Shown here one piece after another: positions 9,659-20,385 of a DNA stretch of 64,000 bases. The stretch covers positions 4,030,001 to 4,094,000 of the forward strand of contig NW_027043829.1 in assembly GCF_037102585.1 (NCBI RefSeq), in the 5' to 3' direction. The notes under the pieces were generated by a model. It was not told the DNA's origin and did no database searches. It saw nothing but the letters and a program-made list of their open reading frames with translations. Each line of letters begins with the position of its first letter. Within the stretch, counting starts at the first letter, position 1. A program made the translations under genes and the position numbers. This DNA is from Saccharomycopsis crataegensis. Taxonomy: Eukaryota; Ascomycota; Saccharomycetes; Ascoideales; Saccharomycopsidaceae.

Positions 9659-10690
9659 ATGTCAAAAAATATTTTTATTCTCGGCGCAAGTGGTTTTATT
9701 GGCGGTGAAATACTTTACCAATTACTCCAAGAATTTCCTGAATTCTCAATTTCTTGTCTCTTGAGATCCGAGGAAAAAGCGAAAAAGCTTCAAACTGCTA
9801 CCGGCAACAGGATCTCAGTCGTCTTGGGAGACCTCAAATCAGCTAATGTTTTAGAACAAAAGTTCCAGGAGGCTGATATTGTCATCACTGCCGCTGATGT
9901 TGATGATGAAGAAAGCATTGAAGTTCTTGCCAAAGTTGCAAAAGTCAAAACTAAACCATTCTATATTATTCACACTTCGGGTACCTGTGTCCTCAATGAC
10001 GGTCTTGGTCCGGACACAGTTAAGAAATTCAGTGGTGTGCCTTACAATGATTTGACCGATAACGAAAAGCTTAATCAATTGCCGGATGAGCAACCGCATC
10101 GTCGAGTTGAGAAACTCGTTTTGAGTATTGAGAAATCCAACCCCAAGTATGTCAAGACAGCAATCATTTGTGCTTCAACAGTCTATGGGTTCAATCATGG
10201 TTGGTTCCATAGAATCTCGTGCCAGGTTCCATGGTTGATCAAATATTCTTTAGCTAACGATCAAGCATTCTCTGTTTACAATGGTAATTACATTTGGTCT
10301 CATGTACATGTGCGCGATTTGGGAAAATTATTCATTTTAGTGTTGATCAAAATGCTTGAAGATGATAAGGAATTACCAACAGGTACAAAGGGTTACTTTT
10401 TTGCTGAAAATGGTTATCATTACTGGAAAGATGTTTCCAAGGCTGTTGAGAGAACTTTACTTGATCGAAACAAGATCTCTCAAGAGGGTGTAGCGGAATT
10501 GGAGCCAAGCCAAGTGGAAAAACTTTGTAGTGTCCATTTTGCTCCATATATGTGGGGTACCAATTGCTTCTCGAAAGCTGATTTGTCACGAAAGATTGGC
10601 TGGAAAGCTGATTTCTCTGACGTGACATTCTGGGAAGACATAATCCAGCAGGCTGATTATCACTTGGATGGAACTATTGCTTCCTATTAA
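9659..10690 (+). CDS. Atypical extended SDR (NAD-dependent epimerase/dehydratase family)
   Basis: A 343-residue protein with a classical Rossmann start, IFILGASGFIGGEIL (GxxGxxG), and a VVLGDL motif at the end of the second strand. The family is the fungal nucleoside-sugar epimerase-like extended SDR group of unknown substrate. Where active extended SDRs carry Tyr-x3-Lys, the nearest candidate here is the segment around residues 147-152 (HRRVEK): the Lys is present but the Tyr position is Arg. Either catalysis differs or the protein is mainly a nucleotide-binding sensor. There is no signal peptide or membrane segment, so it is probably cytosolic. It is convergent with the LRR gene. Confidence 0.75.
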   Translation: MSKNIFILGASGFIGGEILYQLLQEFPEFSISCLLRSEEKAKKLQTATGNRISVVLGDLKSANVLEQKFQEADIVITAADVDDEESIEVLAKVAKVKTKPFYIIHTSGTCVLNDGLGPDTVKKFSGVPYNDLTDNEKLNQLPDEQPHRRVEKLVLSIEKSNPKYVKTAIICASTVYGFNHGWFHRISCQVPWLIKYSLANDQAFSVYNGNYIWSHVHVRDLGKLFILVLIKMLEDDKELPTGTKGYFFAENGYHYWKDVSKAVERTLLDRNKISQEGVAELEPSQVEKLCSVHFAPYMWGTNCFSKADLSRKIGWKADFSDVTFWEDIIQQADYHLDGTIASY

Positions 10691-10899
10691 GCTCATAGCT
10701 GTATAAGTTGTTCAGATGTACCAAGTTCTAATATGTATTTCAAAACCATCAATCCAAAAAGAAAAAAAAGAAATAAAAAAAAAATACTTTCTTCCTTTTC
10801 TTGTTATTTAGCGTTTGTGATTATGATAACTCCTTATAGGAATGTATATATTTTGTGCTTTGTATTACTTGTATTCGAAGTCTAGGAGGTCTTTTAACC

Positions 10900-13347
10900 C
10901 TAAAATTCAGCATTAAATTGTAGCTCAGTACTCACTTCGCTGGAATTAGGCACGCTTATATCTGGCGGTGACTTCTCAATGAGTTGATCCATGTTTTCAT
11001 TCACCCATCCATCGGTATGGTACCCACGCTGATCATTTAGTACTACATCATTCAACACTTCCAGCTTCAAGTACTTTTTGACACAATTTAAGCAACAAAA
11101 CTCTTTCAATACTGGCACAAGTTTGATATCACATATATCATAGTATTCTAGGATTGAGCCAATAGCACTACTCTGCGTCGTCAAGGAAGTCTTTTCGTCA
11201 TCATCGTATACTAATATGTGATGACATGAGTAGCAACGTTTTTCATTGACAAGCCCCTTCAAAGTTGATTCAAGCATATGCTTATGTCTCTTGCTTAAAG
11301 CCTTATACCAGTTTTTGATCTCAGTCATTGATAAATAATAGTTTTCAAATTTTTTCAAACAAAATGTTGAAAGTTTTGGGAGTTTAATGATGCTGGAGTT
11401 TTCTTCTAGTGAACAAAGAAATTGCGAGAAATCTGAAATTGATGTACTTAAACCCATTCCCCTTATAGAGTTTGGATTAAGCTTTAATTCTCCAATAAAC
11501 TTTTTCACTGCGATCTTGGAATTTCCAAACCCAGGAGATCTTTTTAAAGTAAGATCAGAGCCATAAATTACCTTTAATACCTTATTCAGTTGGACATACT
11601 CAGAGAATTCCAATAACTTCGGATTAGGTCTAACACTAAGAGTTTGAAGGTTTTCCAACTGGATAATTTCACTAGGCAACCACAGTATTTTGTTCCCACT
11701 AATTTGCAAATATTTTAGGCTTGATCCTAAGTCACGAACTTTCCCTGGAATATTACGAATCTTGTTATTTCTTAAACTTAAGACACTCAAATTCCTCAAA
11801 TCAAATAGTCTGGGATTGATTTCTTGGAGCACGTTGTTTGAAAGGTACACTTCAAGCAATGGCTGGTAGATTTCTGAAGACAAAGGATTAACACATATCA
11901 ACTTATTAAGGTCTTCAATTTCATCTGGTATAAATTGCAATTCGAGTTTTTCAAGTTGCACAACTGGTGTGGCATCATCAATAGCAGCGTTAATTGTATT
12001 TTTGGCAAACCTGAGATTACCTTGTTCGGTTGTAGAGTTCGTTCTAGTAAAAGATCTTGATTTCAATCTATTAAGCGAACCACTTCTTGCATTAACAGAC
12101 TCAAATTTACTGGTGTTTGCATCAGGATCTTGGGCGGTTCTCACTTTAAAATGAGTAAATGAATTGGATTTTAATTTTGATTTATTCCTGACTTTTTTGA
12201 CAGCTATTGAATCTTTTAGATCACCCCTTCTTTTCTTTTCATTAACATCGCTATCTGGAGGTGTTAGATCACTATTCCAATAAAACTTATCTTCCTCAGT
12301 TTTCATATCATCTGAACTACTACCTCTTTGACAGAATGATGATTCAAATGATGAGGTAACTCGGCCGAATGGGTCAAGTTTGAAGCTTGGCTCATGATTA
12401 TCTTCTCGAACTGCCAATCTACTATTTTTAGAACGCTCAGGAGTTCTCCAAAATGGAGTTTTCGAAATCAAACTTAATGAACGACTCGTTAGTGATGATC
12501 TTCGCTTGAAAATCGGAGTCTTGTCAAGATCCTCGATGGTGGTGTCAGCGTTATTATTCAGCCCAACGTCCAACGTTTCCTCCATTTCCTGGTTTTCAGA
12601 TATAAGTGTATCATCTTCGTCAAAAGGGTTATTTAGTTGAGACATCCCATTGTTTTCGTTTCTGATATAATCATCAAGAAAATTCTCTGATCCACTTTCA
12701 TCTTCGTCATTATCATCTTCAATAATTTCATGATTCAATTCAAATTCACTGGTCGGATTATCTGTAGTATCATTGATATTATATCCAACATCACTACTGT
12801 CCTGAAATACATCATTGCTGTCGATGTACCCAATATTTGGCCCGGCGGTTAATAGTAGATCAGAATGATACTCGTCATTCATTCCTTGGACGTCAGACTT
12901 ATTGTTTTTCCTTCTTTGAAGCAATGTCTTTGAAAGAGTATTTGCATTATAACTAGGGAAATCATTGTTAAAAGACGCTATCTTTGTCCTATTTATTGAA
13001 CTGATTAGAGGCTCATCAATCACGCTATTGGTCTCTGAAGATTGGAATGATGGAATCCCCAAGGGGTCGGATGAGTTCAAGTTGGAACTAACGTGATATA
13101 TTTTCAGTTTCTTTCTGTTGTAGAATAGATAATCTTGTCTTTGTGGCAATCCAAATTGTGGATTGGATGTTAGAACTCTTGTGATATTGCTATTATGTGG
13201 ATAATGAGTTGCGCCTCCAGTTCCCAAAGCTGTGTCTTTTCTCTTCTTTTGGGGATTGGCTCGAGCAGGCAGCAGCTCCGCACTATTAGGAGGCCTCTTC
13301 TTTGTGGATTTTGGGGAAAGAAATTCCCTTTGGGAAGGTGATGACAT
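10900..13347 (-). CDS. Leucine-rich-repeat protein with C-terminal Cys-x2-Cys zinc-ribbon-like module
   Basis: 815 residues. The N-terminal ~470 residues are disordered and Ser/Asn/Asp-rich, with basic KKR patches that could be nuclear signals. Several LRRs follow at about 475-600 (VYLSNNVLQEINPRLFDL, LSLRNNKIRNIPGKVRDL, LQISGNKILWLPSEIIQL). A C-terminal region has two Cys pairs, CYSCHH and CCLNC, about 45 residues apart, which could bind zinc. I recognise the architecture from other yeasts but no established gene name. LRR modules of this length usually bind a protein partner. One CTG codon lies in the variable position of an NxIxxLP repeat, where Ser is common. Confidence 0.72.
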   Translation of the reverse strand: MSSPSQREFLSPKSTKKRPPNSAELLPARANPQKKRKDTALGTGGATHYPHNSNITRVLTSNPQFGLPQRQDYLFYNRKKLKIYHVSSNLNSSDPLGIPSFQSSETNSVIDEPLISSINRTKIASFNNDFPSYNANTLSKTLLQRRKNNKSDVQGMNDEYHSDLLLTAGPNIGYIDSNDVFQDSSDVGYNINDTTDNPTSEFELNHEIIEDDNDEDESGSENFLDDYIRNENNGMSQLNNPFDEDDTLISENQEMEETLDVGLNNNADTTIEDLDKTPIFKRRSSLTSRSLSLISKTPFWRTPERSKNSRLAVREDNHEPSFKLDPFGRVTSSFESSFCQRGSSSDDMKTEEDKFYWNSDLTPPDSDVNEKKRRGDLKDSIAVKKVRNKSKLKSNSFTHFKVRTAQDPDANTSKFESVNARSGSLNRLKSRSFTRTNSTTEQGNLRFAKNTINAAIDDATPVVQLEKLELQFIPDEIEDLNKLICVNPLSSEIYQPLLEVYLSNNVLQEINPRLFDLRNLSVLSLRNNKIRNIPGKVRDLGSSLKYLQISGNKILWLPSEIIQLENLQTLSVRPNPKLLEFSEYVQLNKVLKVIYGSDLTLKRSPGFGNSKIAVKKFIGELKLNPNSIRGMGLSTSISDFSQFLCSLEENSSIIKLPKLSTFCLKKFENYYLSMTEIKNWYKALSKRHKHMLESTLKGLVNEKRCYSCHHILVYDDDEKTSLTTQSSAIGSILEYYDICDIKLVPVLKEFCCLNCVKKYLKLEVLNDVVLNDQRGYHTDGWVNENMDQLIEKSPPDISVPNSSEVSTELQFNAEF

Positions 13348-14696
13348 CTTTGAGATGAATCCAGCCTGTGCTATTCAAGCGTCTTCTTAGGAAAGGGGAT
13401 GAATGCGAATAGAGCCACCACTATTGCTGCTGCCGCGCGCTTTATTTTTTGTTATTAATATTGGGACGCGTAATGGGGTGTAACACCTTATAATTTGTAT
13501 AATTGTATATTTACACCCTTACATATATGTAAGTATACCCACCCATAAAACTGGTATATATTTATGATAAGCACCTCTTTGATGATAAAATTGATCGGAT
13601 CATTGCTCCGGAAAAAGAAAAGCAAACCACTAAAAAAAAAAAAAAAAAGAAAAGAAAGAGCTGGACAATACGTTGGAGGTATGTGTGAATTAGGATGCGA
13701 AATATGAGTAGAGTTTGTATTTGTTACAAGAATGTGGCCGTCGCAAATACATAATTAATGTTGTGTGGTGGCAGTAATATGCTAATACGCAACAATGCTC
13801 AACATCTAGACAATGCAAATTTTAATTGGCTTGACAAAATTCTTCAATTAACAGCGCGGTTTAATCGATGCCAGAGAATATTATCAATGATGGACACTAT
13901 GAAGCATTGATATATTCTAGAAAAAAACACGTCTTCTTTCTATTTACTGAAAAATTATTCAAACATTTACAAAAATATTGCTCTTGGAATAACGAATCAA
14001 TCACTTCTATTATTCCATTTTAGTGGCCTGTCAATTGTTTTTGTAGATCTATAAAAATGATTGATAAAAGAATGTTATGAATAACAATATTATCTACCAC
14101 TGAATAATTTCCTAGCTTCGAAGGAATGCAATCATTTGGGATACTTCGGAAATTCGGTAACTTTGGCCCATCATAGACCACAATAGTTAATTAAAAGTAA
14201 TTCATAATTTGTATTTGTATGCCAGCGAATCGAGTTCATGCATGTTGAGGCAATATCGGCAAGATCAAAATGATTACACCAATCAAACGGATCCAGTTTA
14301 TATCCAAAGATAACCACGTCAAAATTTGCCGGGAACCCAAAAAAAATAGCAAATTAAGGAAGTAGTAAGAGGCACTATTTGCTGTCATTATTGATTATCA
14401 TCGGGAAGGGCCCGATATACCCAAAGTTTGTCCCACGTTACAACAACCTGGAGTTGCAGGATGGCCTCTCCGAGCGTGGCGCCGTCGGGATTTGCTGACC
14501 TGCTGGGTGCCAACAGCCAATGAGAGCGCGCGCCGTGGGTGGGACTAACCGGAGTGTCATGCCTTTTCCGTGGTGATCGATGGACTTTACATAAATATTT
14601 TCAGTTTTGACCTTTTCGATTTTTTTTGACCTGAAAAGTTTTTGGAGTGACTAAAGATAATCCATCCTTTCTCCTCAATCAATTTCATATTCAATA
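13348..14696. other. 1.35-kb divergent promoter region, LRR gene and MDH1
   Basis: No gene seen. The MDH1-proximal part (about 14440-14560) is an island of markedly higher GC with a CCAAT box at 14517-14521. The rest is AT-rich, with an A-run near 13633. Confidence 0.65.
14517..14521 (+). promoter_or_regulatory. CCAAT box upstream of MDH1
   Basis: A CCAAT core about 180 bp before the MDH1 ATG, inside a locally GC-rich segment. CCAAT boxes bound by the Hap2/3/4/5 complex control respiratory genes in yeasts, so a role in MDH1 expression is plausible. Occupancy is inferred only. Confidence 0.45.
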
Positions 14697-15704
14697 ATGT
14701 TCAACAGAGTCGCCCGTCGTGCTTTCTCCTCTACCGCTGCTTCTAACTACAAGGTCGCCGTCCTCGGTGCTGCTGGTGGTATTGGTCAACCATTGTCCTT
14801 GCTCATGAAGCTCAACAACAAGGTCACTGACTTGGCTCTTTATGATCTCCGTGGTGCCCCAGGTGTTGCTGCTGATGTCTCCCATGTTCCAACCAACTCC
14901 ACCGTCAAGGGTTACGGTCCAGAAGAAGAAGGTTTGAAGCAAGCCTTGTCTGGTGCTGATGTTGTCATCATCCCAGCTGGTGTCCCAAGAAAGCCAGGTA
15001 TGTCCAGAGATGACTTGTTCAACACCAACGCCTCTATTGTTAGAGACTTGGCTTCCGCTGCTGGTGATTACTGTCCAAAGGCTGCCCTCTGTATCATTTC
15101 TAACCCAGTCAACTCTACTGTCCCAATTGTTGCTGAAACTTTGGCTAAGAAGGGTGCCTACGACCCAAAGAAGTTGTTCGGTGTGACTACTTTGGATATC
15201 CTCAGAGCTTCTAGATTCATCTCTGAAGTTGCTAATACCAACCCAACCCAAGAAAAGGTTTCTGTTGTCGGTGGTCACTCTGGTGTTACCATTGTCCCAT
15301 TGATCTCTCAAACCACCCACAAGGGTTTGCCAAAGGACAAATTGGATGCTTTGATTAACAGAATTCAATTTGGTGGTGACGAAGTTGTCAAGGCCAAGAA
15401 TGGTGCTGGTTCTGCTACCTTGTCCATGGCTCAAGCTGGTGCTAGATTTGCCGGTTCCGTTCTTAACGGTTTGGCTGGCGAAGCTGATGTTGTCGAAAAC
15501 TCATATGTCGAAAACCCAGTCTTTGCCAAGGAAGGTGTTAAATTCTTCTCTACCCCAATTACTTTGGGCCCAGAAGGTGTTAAGGAATACCACGCAATTG
15601 GTGAAACTTCTGACTTGGAAGACCAATTGATTGCCACTGCCAAGGAAACCTTGAAGAAGAACATTGAAAAGGGTGTTAATTTCGTTGAACAAACTTCCAA
15701 ATAA
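14697..15704 (+). CDS. MDH1: Mitochondrial malate dehydrogenase
   Basis: 335 residues. The first ~17 ([16 protein letters not shown]) are an Arg/Ser-rich, acid-free mitochondrial presequence. The NAD-binding motif [15 protein letters not shown] follows. The mobile active-site loop has the substrate-binding arginines of [13 protein letters not shown], the SNPVNS segment is present, and the catalytic His sits in VVGGHSG. It interconverts malate and oxaloacetate in the matrix TCA cycle. Length and start match S. cerevisiae Mdh1 (334). Codon use is strongly biased (GGT, GCT, AAG, TTG), typical of a highly expressed gene, which also leaves a long antisense ORF. There is no peroxisomal C-terminal signal (it ends QTSK), so Mdh3 is excluded. 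Confidence 0.97.
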   Translation: MFNRVARRAFSSTAASNYKVAVLGAAGGIGQPLSLLMKLNNKVTDLALYDLRGAPGVAADVSHVPTNSTVKGYGPEEEGLKQALSGADVVIIPAGVPRKPGMSRDDLFNTNASIVRDLASAAGDYCPKAALCIISNPVNSTVPIVAETLAKKGAYDPKKLFGVTTLDILRASRFISEVANTNPTQEKVSVVGGHSGVTIVPLISQTTHKGLPKDKLDALINRIQFGGDEVVKAKNGAGSATLSMAQAGARFAGSVLNGLAGEADVVENSYVENPVFAKEGVKFFSTPITLGPEGVKEYHAIGETSDLEDQLIATAKETLKKNIEKGVNFVEQTSK

Positions 15705-16076
15705 GTAGTTTAACCACCTCCAATGAATCTTTTTTAGTTTAAAACTATACGTGCTAATTGAGTTTATGAATTTTAAGATGATTTAAAGATAATATTCAAT
15801 ATACTGTAAGTGTTGAAAATTGAGGTCAGTATCGTTCAAAGTAATAACAAAATTGCAAAAGACCCAGTGTAATGGTATTACACCTAATGATGCTTGCTTG
15901 GCTATGCATAATAACACAGAAAAACGGGTAATGCAAGTTCTCGAATTTTTTTTTTTCCACAGAGAGTAAATATACCAAAACTTGAAGATTGCACCAAATG
16001 AACTGGAAGAAGTTCCTGCGATACCCTTTCATTAGCAGTTCTGTTATTTCAAATCCATTCGCAACACAAATAAGAA
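15705..16076. other. Intergenic, MDH1 to CCT5
   Basis: No gene seen. It holds the MDH1 3' UTR and the CCT5 promoter. A short minus-strand ORF across it has no coding character. Confidence 0.7.
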
Positions 16077-17786
16077 ATGGCTGCTCTTAATCCACAGTCA
16101 TTGGATATGTCCAATGCTATTGTTGCTCAAGATGAAATGGGTAGACCATTCATTATTGTCCGTGATCAAGGTAAAAAACAACGAAGCCATGGTATTGAGG
16201 CCACAAAATCTCATATTATTGCCGCCAGATCCGTTGCTTCCATCATAAAGACCTCTCTTGGGCCTCGTGGGCTTGACAAAATTCTTGTTTCTCCAGATGG
16301 AGATATTACTATTACCAACGATGGGGCCACTATTCTTTCACAAATGCAAATCGATAACCAAATTGCCAAATTATTGGTGGAATTATCTAAATCCCAAGAT
16401 GATGAAATTGGGGATGGTACCACTGGTGTAGTTGTGTTGGCCAGTGCCTTACTTGACCAAGCTTTGGAATTGATTGATAAGGGGATCCATCCAATTAAGG
16501 TTGCACACGGGTTTGATGAAGCTTGTAAAGTGGCAATCGCCCAACTTGACAAAATTGCAGATGAGGTGAAAATTCCATCCAGCTTTGTTAAATCCAGTAA
16601 TGCTACTACTAGCAATGCTGATTTCAATGGTGATGTGGAAGATGGTGAAGAATTGTTCAAGGCGTCAAAGACTTCTTTAGGCTCTAAAATTGTTAGTAAA
16701 TTTCACAACCAATTTGCCCAAATGGCAGTTGATGCAGTGTTATCAGTGGCTGATTTGGAAAGAAAAGATGTTGATTTTGAATTGATCAAAGTTGAAGGTA
16801 AAGTTGGTGGATCTCTTGATGACTCTAAATTGATCCGTGGTGTTATAATTGATAAAGAATTTTCTCATCCTCAGATGCCAAAGCAGGTTGAAGACGCTAA
16901 AATAGCTATCTTAACTTGTCCATTTGAACCTCCAAAGCCAAAGACAAAACACAAGCTTGAAATTAGTGATGTTGAAGAATTCAAGGTATTACAAAAATAC
17001 GAACAAGATAAATTTATCGAAATGATTGAACACTTGAAAGAATCTGGGGCTAACATGGTTATTTGTCAATGGGGATTTGACGACGAAGCTAATCACTTAT
17101 TGCTTCAAAATGATTTGCCTGCAGTGCGTTGGGTTGGTGGTCCGGAAATCGAATTGATCGCCATTGCTACCAATGGTCGTATTGTTCCTCGTTTTGAAGA
17201 CTTGGCCAGTTCTAAGTTGGGTCATGCAGGTCTTGTCCGTGAAATTGAATTTGGAACTACTAAAGACAAAATGCTTGTAATTGAAAAGTGTGATAACGTC
17301 AAGGCTGCTACCATCTTCATAAGAGGTTCAAACAAGATGATTGTTGATGAATCTATTCGTGCTGTTCATGATGCCATTTGTGTTGTGAGAAACCTCATCA
17401 AGGACAACCGTGTCATTTACGGTGGTGGTGCTGCAGAAATTGCCATGTCGATTGCTGTTCAGGAAGAAAGTGATAAGCGTAAAGGTATTGACCAATATGC
17501 GTTCAAGGCATTTGCTGATGCCTTAGACGCCATTCCAATGACCCTTGCTGAAAACTCTGGGTTGAACAGTATTGAAGCTCTTACAGAATTGAAGAGTCGC
17601 CACATTAAAGAACAAAATACTCATTTGGGTGTTGATTGTTTGGGTAAAGGCAGTAACGACATGAAGGAATTGTTTGTGATTGATCCATTGATTAGTAAGA
17701 AGCAGCAGGTTTTGTTGGCTACTCAGTTGAGTAGAATGATCTTGAAGATTAATGATGTTATTATAAGCGGCAAGGACTCATACTAA
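16077..17786 (+). CDS. CCT5: Cytosolic chaperonin TRiC/CCT subunit epsilon
   Basis: 569 residues covering a whole group II chaperonin subunit: equatorial domain with the ATP-site motif [12 protein letters not shown] and [10 protein letters not shown], then [14 protein letters not shown] with the catalytic Asp, an apical domain in the middle, and the C-terminal equatorial [10 protein letters not shown] motif. The N-terminal [22 protein letters not shown] is characteristic of the epsilon subunit and separates it from the other seven. CCT folds actin, tubulin and WD-repeat proteins in the cytosol. Length equals the family norm (562 in S. cerevisiae) apart from a small charged insertion near residues 175-200 ([13 protein letters not shown]). 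Confidence 0.96.
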   Translation: MAALNPQSLDMSNAIVAQDEMGRPFIIVRDQGKKQRSHGIEATKSHIIAARSVASIIKTSLGPRGLDKILVSPDGDITITNDGATILSQMQIDNQIAKLLVELSKSQDDEIGDGTTGVVVLASALLDQALELIDKGIHPIKVAHGFDEACKVAIAQLDKIADEVKIPSSFVKSSNATTSNADFNGDVEDGEELFKASKTSLGSKIVSKFHNQFAQMAVDAVLSVADLERKDVDFELIKVEGKVGGSLDDSKLIRGVIIDKEFSHPQMPKQVEDAKIAILTCPFEPPKPKTKHKLEISDVEEFKVLQKYEQDKFIEMIEHLKESGANMVICQWGFDDEANHLLLQNDLPAVRWVGGPEIELIAIATNGRIVPRFEDLASSKLGHAGLVREIEFGTTKDKMLVIEKCDNVKAATIFIRGSNKMIVDESIRAVHDAICVVRNLIKDNRVIYGGGAAEIAMSIAVQEESDKRKGIDQYAFKAFADALDAIPMTLAENSGLNSIEALTELKSRHIKEQNTHLGVDCLGKGSNDMKELFVIDPLISKKQQVLLATQLSRMILKINDVIISGKDSY

Positions 17787-18244
17787 TGCATTGTATATTT
17801 ATATATCTATATCTATATCTATGTTATACCTTTGCTCTTTGTACTTGTCTTTTAATTTTGTTTGGGGGATTTTTCCCAAGCTTAGATTGAATATATGAAT
17901 GCATATTTTTATGAATCAATATGGTAATACTTAACGAATATAGATTTTGCTATCTCTCGAGATGAATAAAAAAAGGAAGAAAAAATAGAATGATGGTCTA
18001 TTTATCAAAGTGCCAGAACTTTTGCATTCTATTGCTCCTCAATTTTATTTTAGGCGATGCAGCATCGATATTACAATACTGTGATAGTAAAGAAGATGAA
18101 TGATTTAAAGAGACGAAGCTGAGGGCAAAAAAGTAGAATAAGAGAATTGAAATTAAAAGATTTTTTTTTTAAAAAAAGCTAAAAGAATTGAAATTAAGGC
18201 ATATAAGAAATTTCCAATAGCACCAGCGCCAACCAGAAGCTTCA
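17787..18244. other. Intergenic between convergent CCT5 and acid phosphatase genes
   Basis: No gene seen. It contains the two 3' UTRs, a short TATATC repeat at about 17796-17822, and a T9/A6 inverted run near 18163-18178 that could serve polyadenylation on both strands. Confidence 0.65.
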
Positions 18245-19858
18245 TTAAGAGGTGCTAGGAACCCCATTAGTCACAGGATCAGAGCTATAGCTACCATAAC
18301 AAGAATAGTCAAACATTGCTTCATCGTGTAACGATTCCAAGTAACTCACAAAAGTGTTAAATTCACACCAACCGTCAGCTCTTTCTGCACACAGAGAAAT
18401 TGATCTTTGATCTAACGGTAAAGTTCTGTCGTTTAATAAAGCATGCACATATTTGATAGTTTGTCCTTGTTGGCTTTCTGCAGATCTATCGCTTGGAACT
18501 GGTTCGTCACATTCAATGACTTCAAACACCAAATGTCCGGCGAATGGTACAATATCAGAGACTCTCCAATTATCGTTATCAGATTGGATTGTTCCTTGTT
18601 TCTTATCGACTTGATAATTGACTTTGAAAATGTCCAAATCTAACGCTGTTAAGATGTTAACAATAACGGTATCATGGGAGAAATCCAAATAAAGGTTTTG
18701 GTCAACAGGGAAGTACGAGGAATCAGAATCGAAGGTCAAATTTTGAGATGTCAATTTTGATGTATTAAATGGTTTACCAGTTAATCTACTGGCGAACTCA
18801 TCAATCCAACCGATACCTCTAGCCTTAGAAGTTGGATTACCATAACCATTTTCATAGTAATACTTGTAGGCTTTCAACACCTCCCAATTTTGCCAGTCTT
18901 CTTGAGTGAACAAATTGCAGAATTTGGAGTATCCCAAAGTATTGGTTTCAAAGGTACATAATCTTTGCATGGAAAAAACCTCTTTGTTACTCAATTGTGC
19001 GCCACTGACAAGGTTGTTAAGATTCTTTTTAGTAGAATGCAAATAGGTATGCTCGAAACTGCTTGAGATATCATCTGCTTCAGAAATAGTTTTAGCAGGA
19101 CAAATTGAGTCTGGGTACAACGTGCTGTTGAAGCCAGTTTGTTGAATTTGAACTTCCAAGTCAGCAAAATTTTGCCAATTCAAACCAAAGAACCCATTCA
19201 AGAAATATTCAGCAGACAGAGTGACTCTTTCTAAAGATGTAGCCCTGGCAACAACCTTTTTGTAATCTGGGTTGCTGGTGTAGTTGAGAAGAGCCCCGTA
19301 TCTGAAAAACATGTTGACACCTTGATCAAATAACTGCTGATTACCATAGGTGCCAAGTTCAGCGAGACCATTATTCAAACTCCAGGTGTTCAAAAATTCT
19401 AAGTCGCCGGAAGCTGTGAATCCTGGGTTAGCTTTAATCCAGGCTGGTAATTTGGATTCACTGGTATCATATCTTGAGCCATGTCTTGATAATGAGTGAG
19501 CCTGAACGATTCTACATTGATTTGGTAAAGCATAGTCGTAGACATTATCCCAAGGCAGACTTGGGACGTGGTAAGGGGAATAAGTCCCCATCAACTCGAA
19601 GATGTTCTTGTCCCCTGCACTAGAGTCGGAGCCTTGGATATTTGTCTCCAAAGGTTGAGGCATAGTATAACTAGAGGTTGGAGTACCGGTAACAGCAGCA
19701 GCGTCATCGGTTTGAGCAAGGAAAGGAGCAGAACCAGTGGTAAAAGTACCCAAATAGCCAATAGAAGTAGGGAACTCATCGTCTCTTTTGATGAGAATTG
19801 GCTGGGAAGAAGCCACCAAAGCTAGAAGTGCATAAGATAAAAGGTTCGAGACTGTCAT
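18245..19858 (-). CDS. Secreted histidine acid phosphatase (PHO5/phytase family)
   Basis: 537 residues from the ATG at 19858. The open frame reaches upstream to 19954 only through a non-ATG codon, and this Met begins a clear signal peptide (MTVSNLLSYALLALVASSQP followed by a KR dibasic). The catalytic histidine motif reads SLSRHGSRYD, with Asp where most members have Pro. The proton-donor motif appears as DFSHDTV in the C-terminal third. Several NxS/T sites fit a glycosylated periplasmic enzyme. The family hydrolyses phosphomonoesters or phytate at acid pH. An E-box (CACGTG, 20266-20271) lies about 410 bp upstream and could be a Pho4 site, although ILV1 shares it. The exact orthologue among yeast PHO genes is not assignable. 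Confidence 0.88.
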   Translation of the reverse strand: MTVSNLLSYALLALVASSQPILIKRDDEFPTSIGYLGTFTTGSAPFLAQTDDAAAVTGTPTSSYTMPQPLETNIQGSDSSAGDKNIFELMGTYSPYHVPSLPWDNVYDYALPNQCRIVQAHSLSRHGSRYDTSESKLPAWIKANPGFTASGDLEFLNTWSLNNGLAELGTYGNQQLFDQGVNMFFRYGALLNYTSNPDYKKVVARATSLERVTLSAEYFLNGFFGLNWQNFADLEVQIQQTGFNSTLYPDSICPAKTISEADDISSSFEHTYLHSTKKNLNNLVSGAQLSNKEVFSMQRLCTFETNTLGYSKFCNLFTQEDWQNWEVLKAYKYYYENGYGNPTSKARGIGWIDEFASRLTGKPFNTSKLTSQNLTFDSDSSYFPVDQNLYLDFSHDTVIVNILTALDLDIFKVNYQVDKKQGTIQSDNDNWRVSDIVPFAGHLVFEVIECDEPVPSDRSAESQQGQTIKYVHALLNDRTLPLDQRSISLCAERADGWCEFNTFVSYLESLHDEAMFDYSCYGSYSSDPVTNGVPSTS

Positions 19859-20265
19859 AGCGCCAAGAAAAGAATTTTGTCGTGTGAGAACAAGTATCCA
19901 GAAATTATACCTGCTTGGCAATTGAGAATCCTCATTGCTTATATATCTTTCCAATTTGTCGGAGGCATGTTCAAAGGCGCATAGCGCAGCCGTGTTGAGC
20001 TAATGCACATTTCCTGAAGGCCTTGTGGGAGCTCCTTGAAATTGACAGGCGCACTATCGGGCACCAGCATGCCAGTATTGCGTTAATTAATGCTGGGTAA
20101 ACTCCCAGAGAAGAAATCTACTCTGAAATATCCGGCTCTGGAATGAAACTAAATACTGCCGCATGATGCTTTTAGGTCGTCATTACACTCAACTCATCCT
20201 AACACCAGGAAAACCAATAAACACCCGAACATACACACAAAAACGAGCCAAAAAAGATTCATAAG

Positions 20266-20271
20266 CACGTG
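20266..20271. promoter_or_regulatory. E-box CACGTG between acid phosphatase and ILV1
   Basis: A perfect palindromic CACGTG, 115 bp from the ILV1 ATG and about 410 bp from the phosphatase ATG. It suits Cbf1 (amino-acid genes) or Pho4 (phosphatase genes). Sequence alone does not decide. Confidence 0.5.
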
Positions 20272-20290
20272 ATTGTTGATGAAAGAGTTT

Positions 20291-20297
20291 TGACTCA
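20291..20297. promoter_or_regulatory. Gcn4-type site upstream of ILV1
   Basis: TGACTCA, the consensus half-site pair for the bZIP activator of general amino-acid control, lies 89 bp before the ILV1 ATG. Regulation of ILV1 by Gcn4 is established in S. cerevisiae, so the position is meaningful. Confidence 0.6.
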
Positions 20298-20385
20298 TTT
20301 GGGATTCTTTCAGCTTATCTGAATTTGTTTCTGAATAGTCCTTAAAATTTCATTGCCAGAGACTAGAACCATAATAAATCGTGCC

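Larger units (their letters stand above)
19859..20385. other. Divergent promoter, acid phosphatase and ILV1
   Basis: No gene seen. It carries an E-box at 20266-20271 and a Gcn4-type TGACTCA at 20291-20297, both close to ILV1. Confidence 0.7.

Noticed and set aside
14691-15434. 247-codon ORF antisense to MDH1
   Set aside because: Same codon-bias artefact from a highly expressed gene; low-complexity Ser/Gly/Trp composition.
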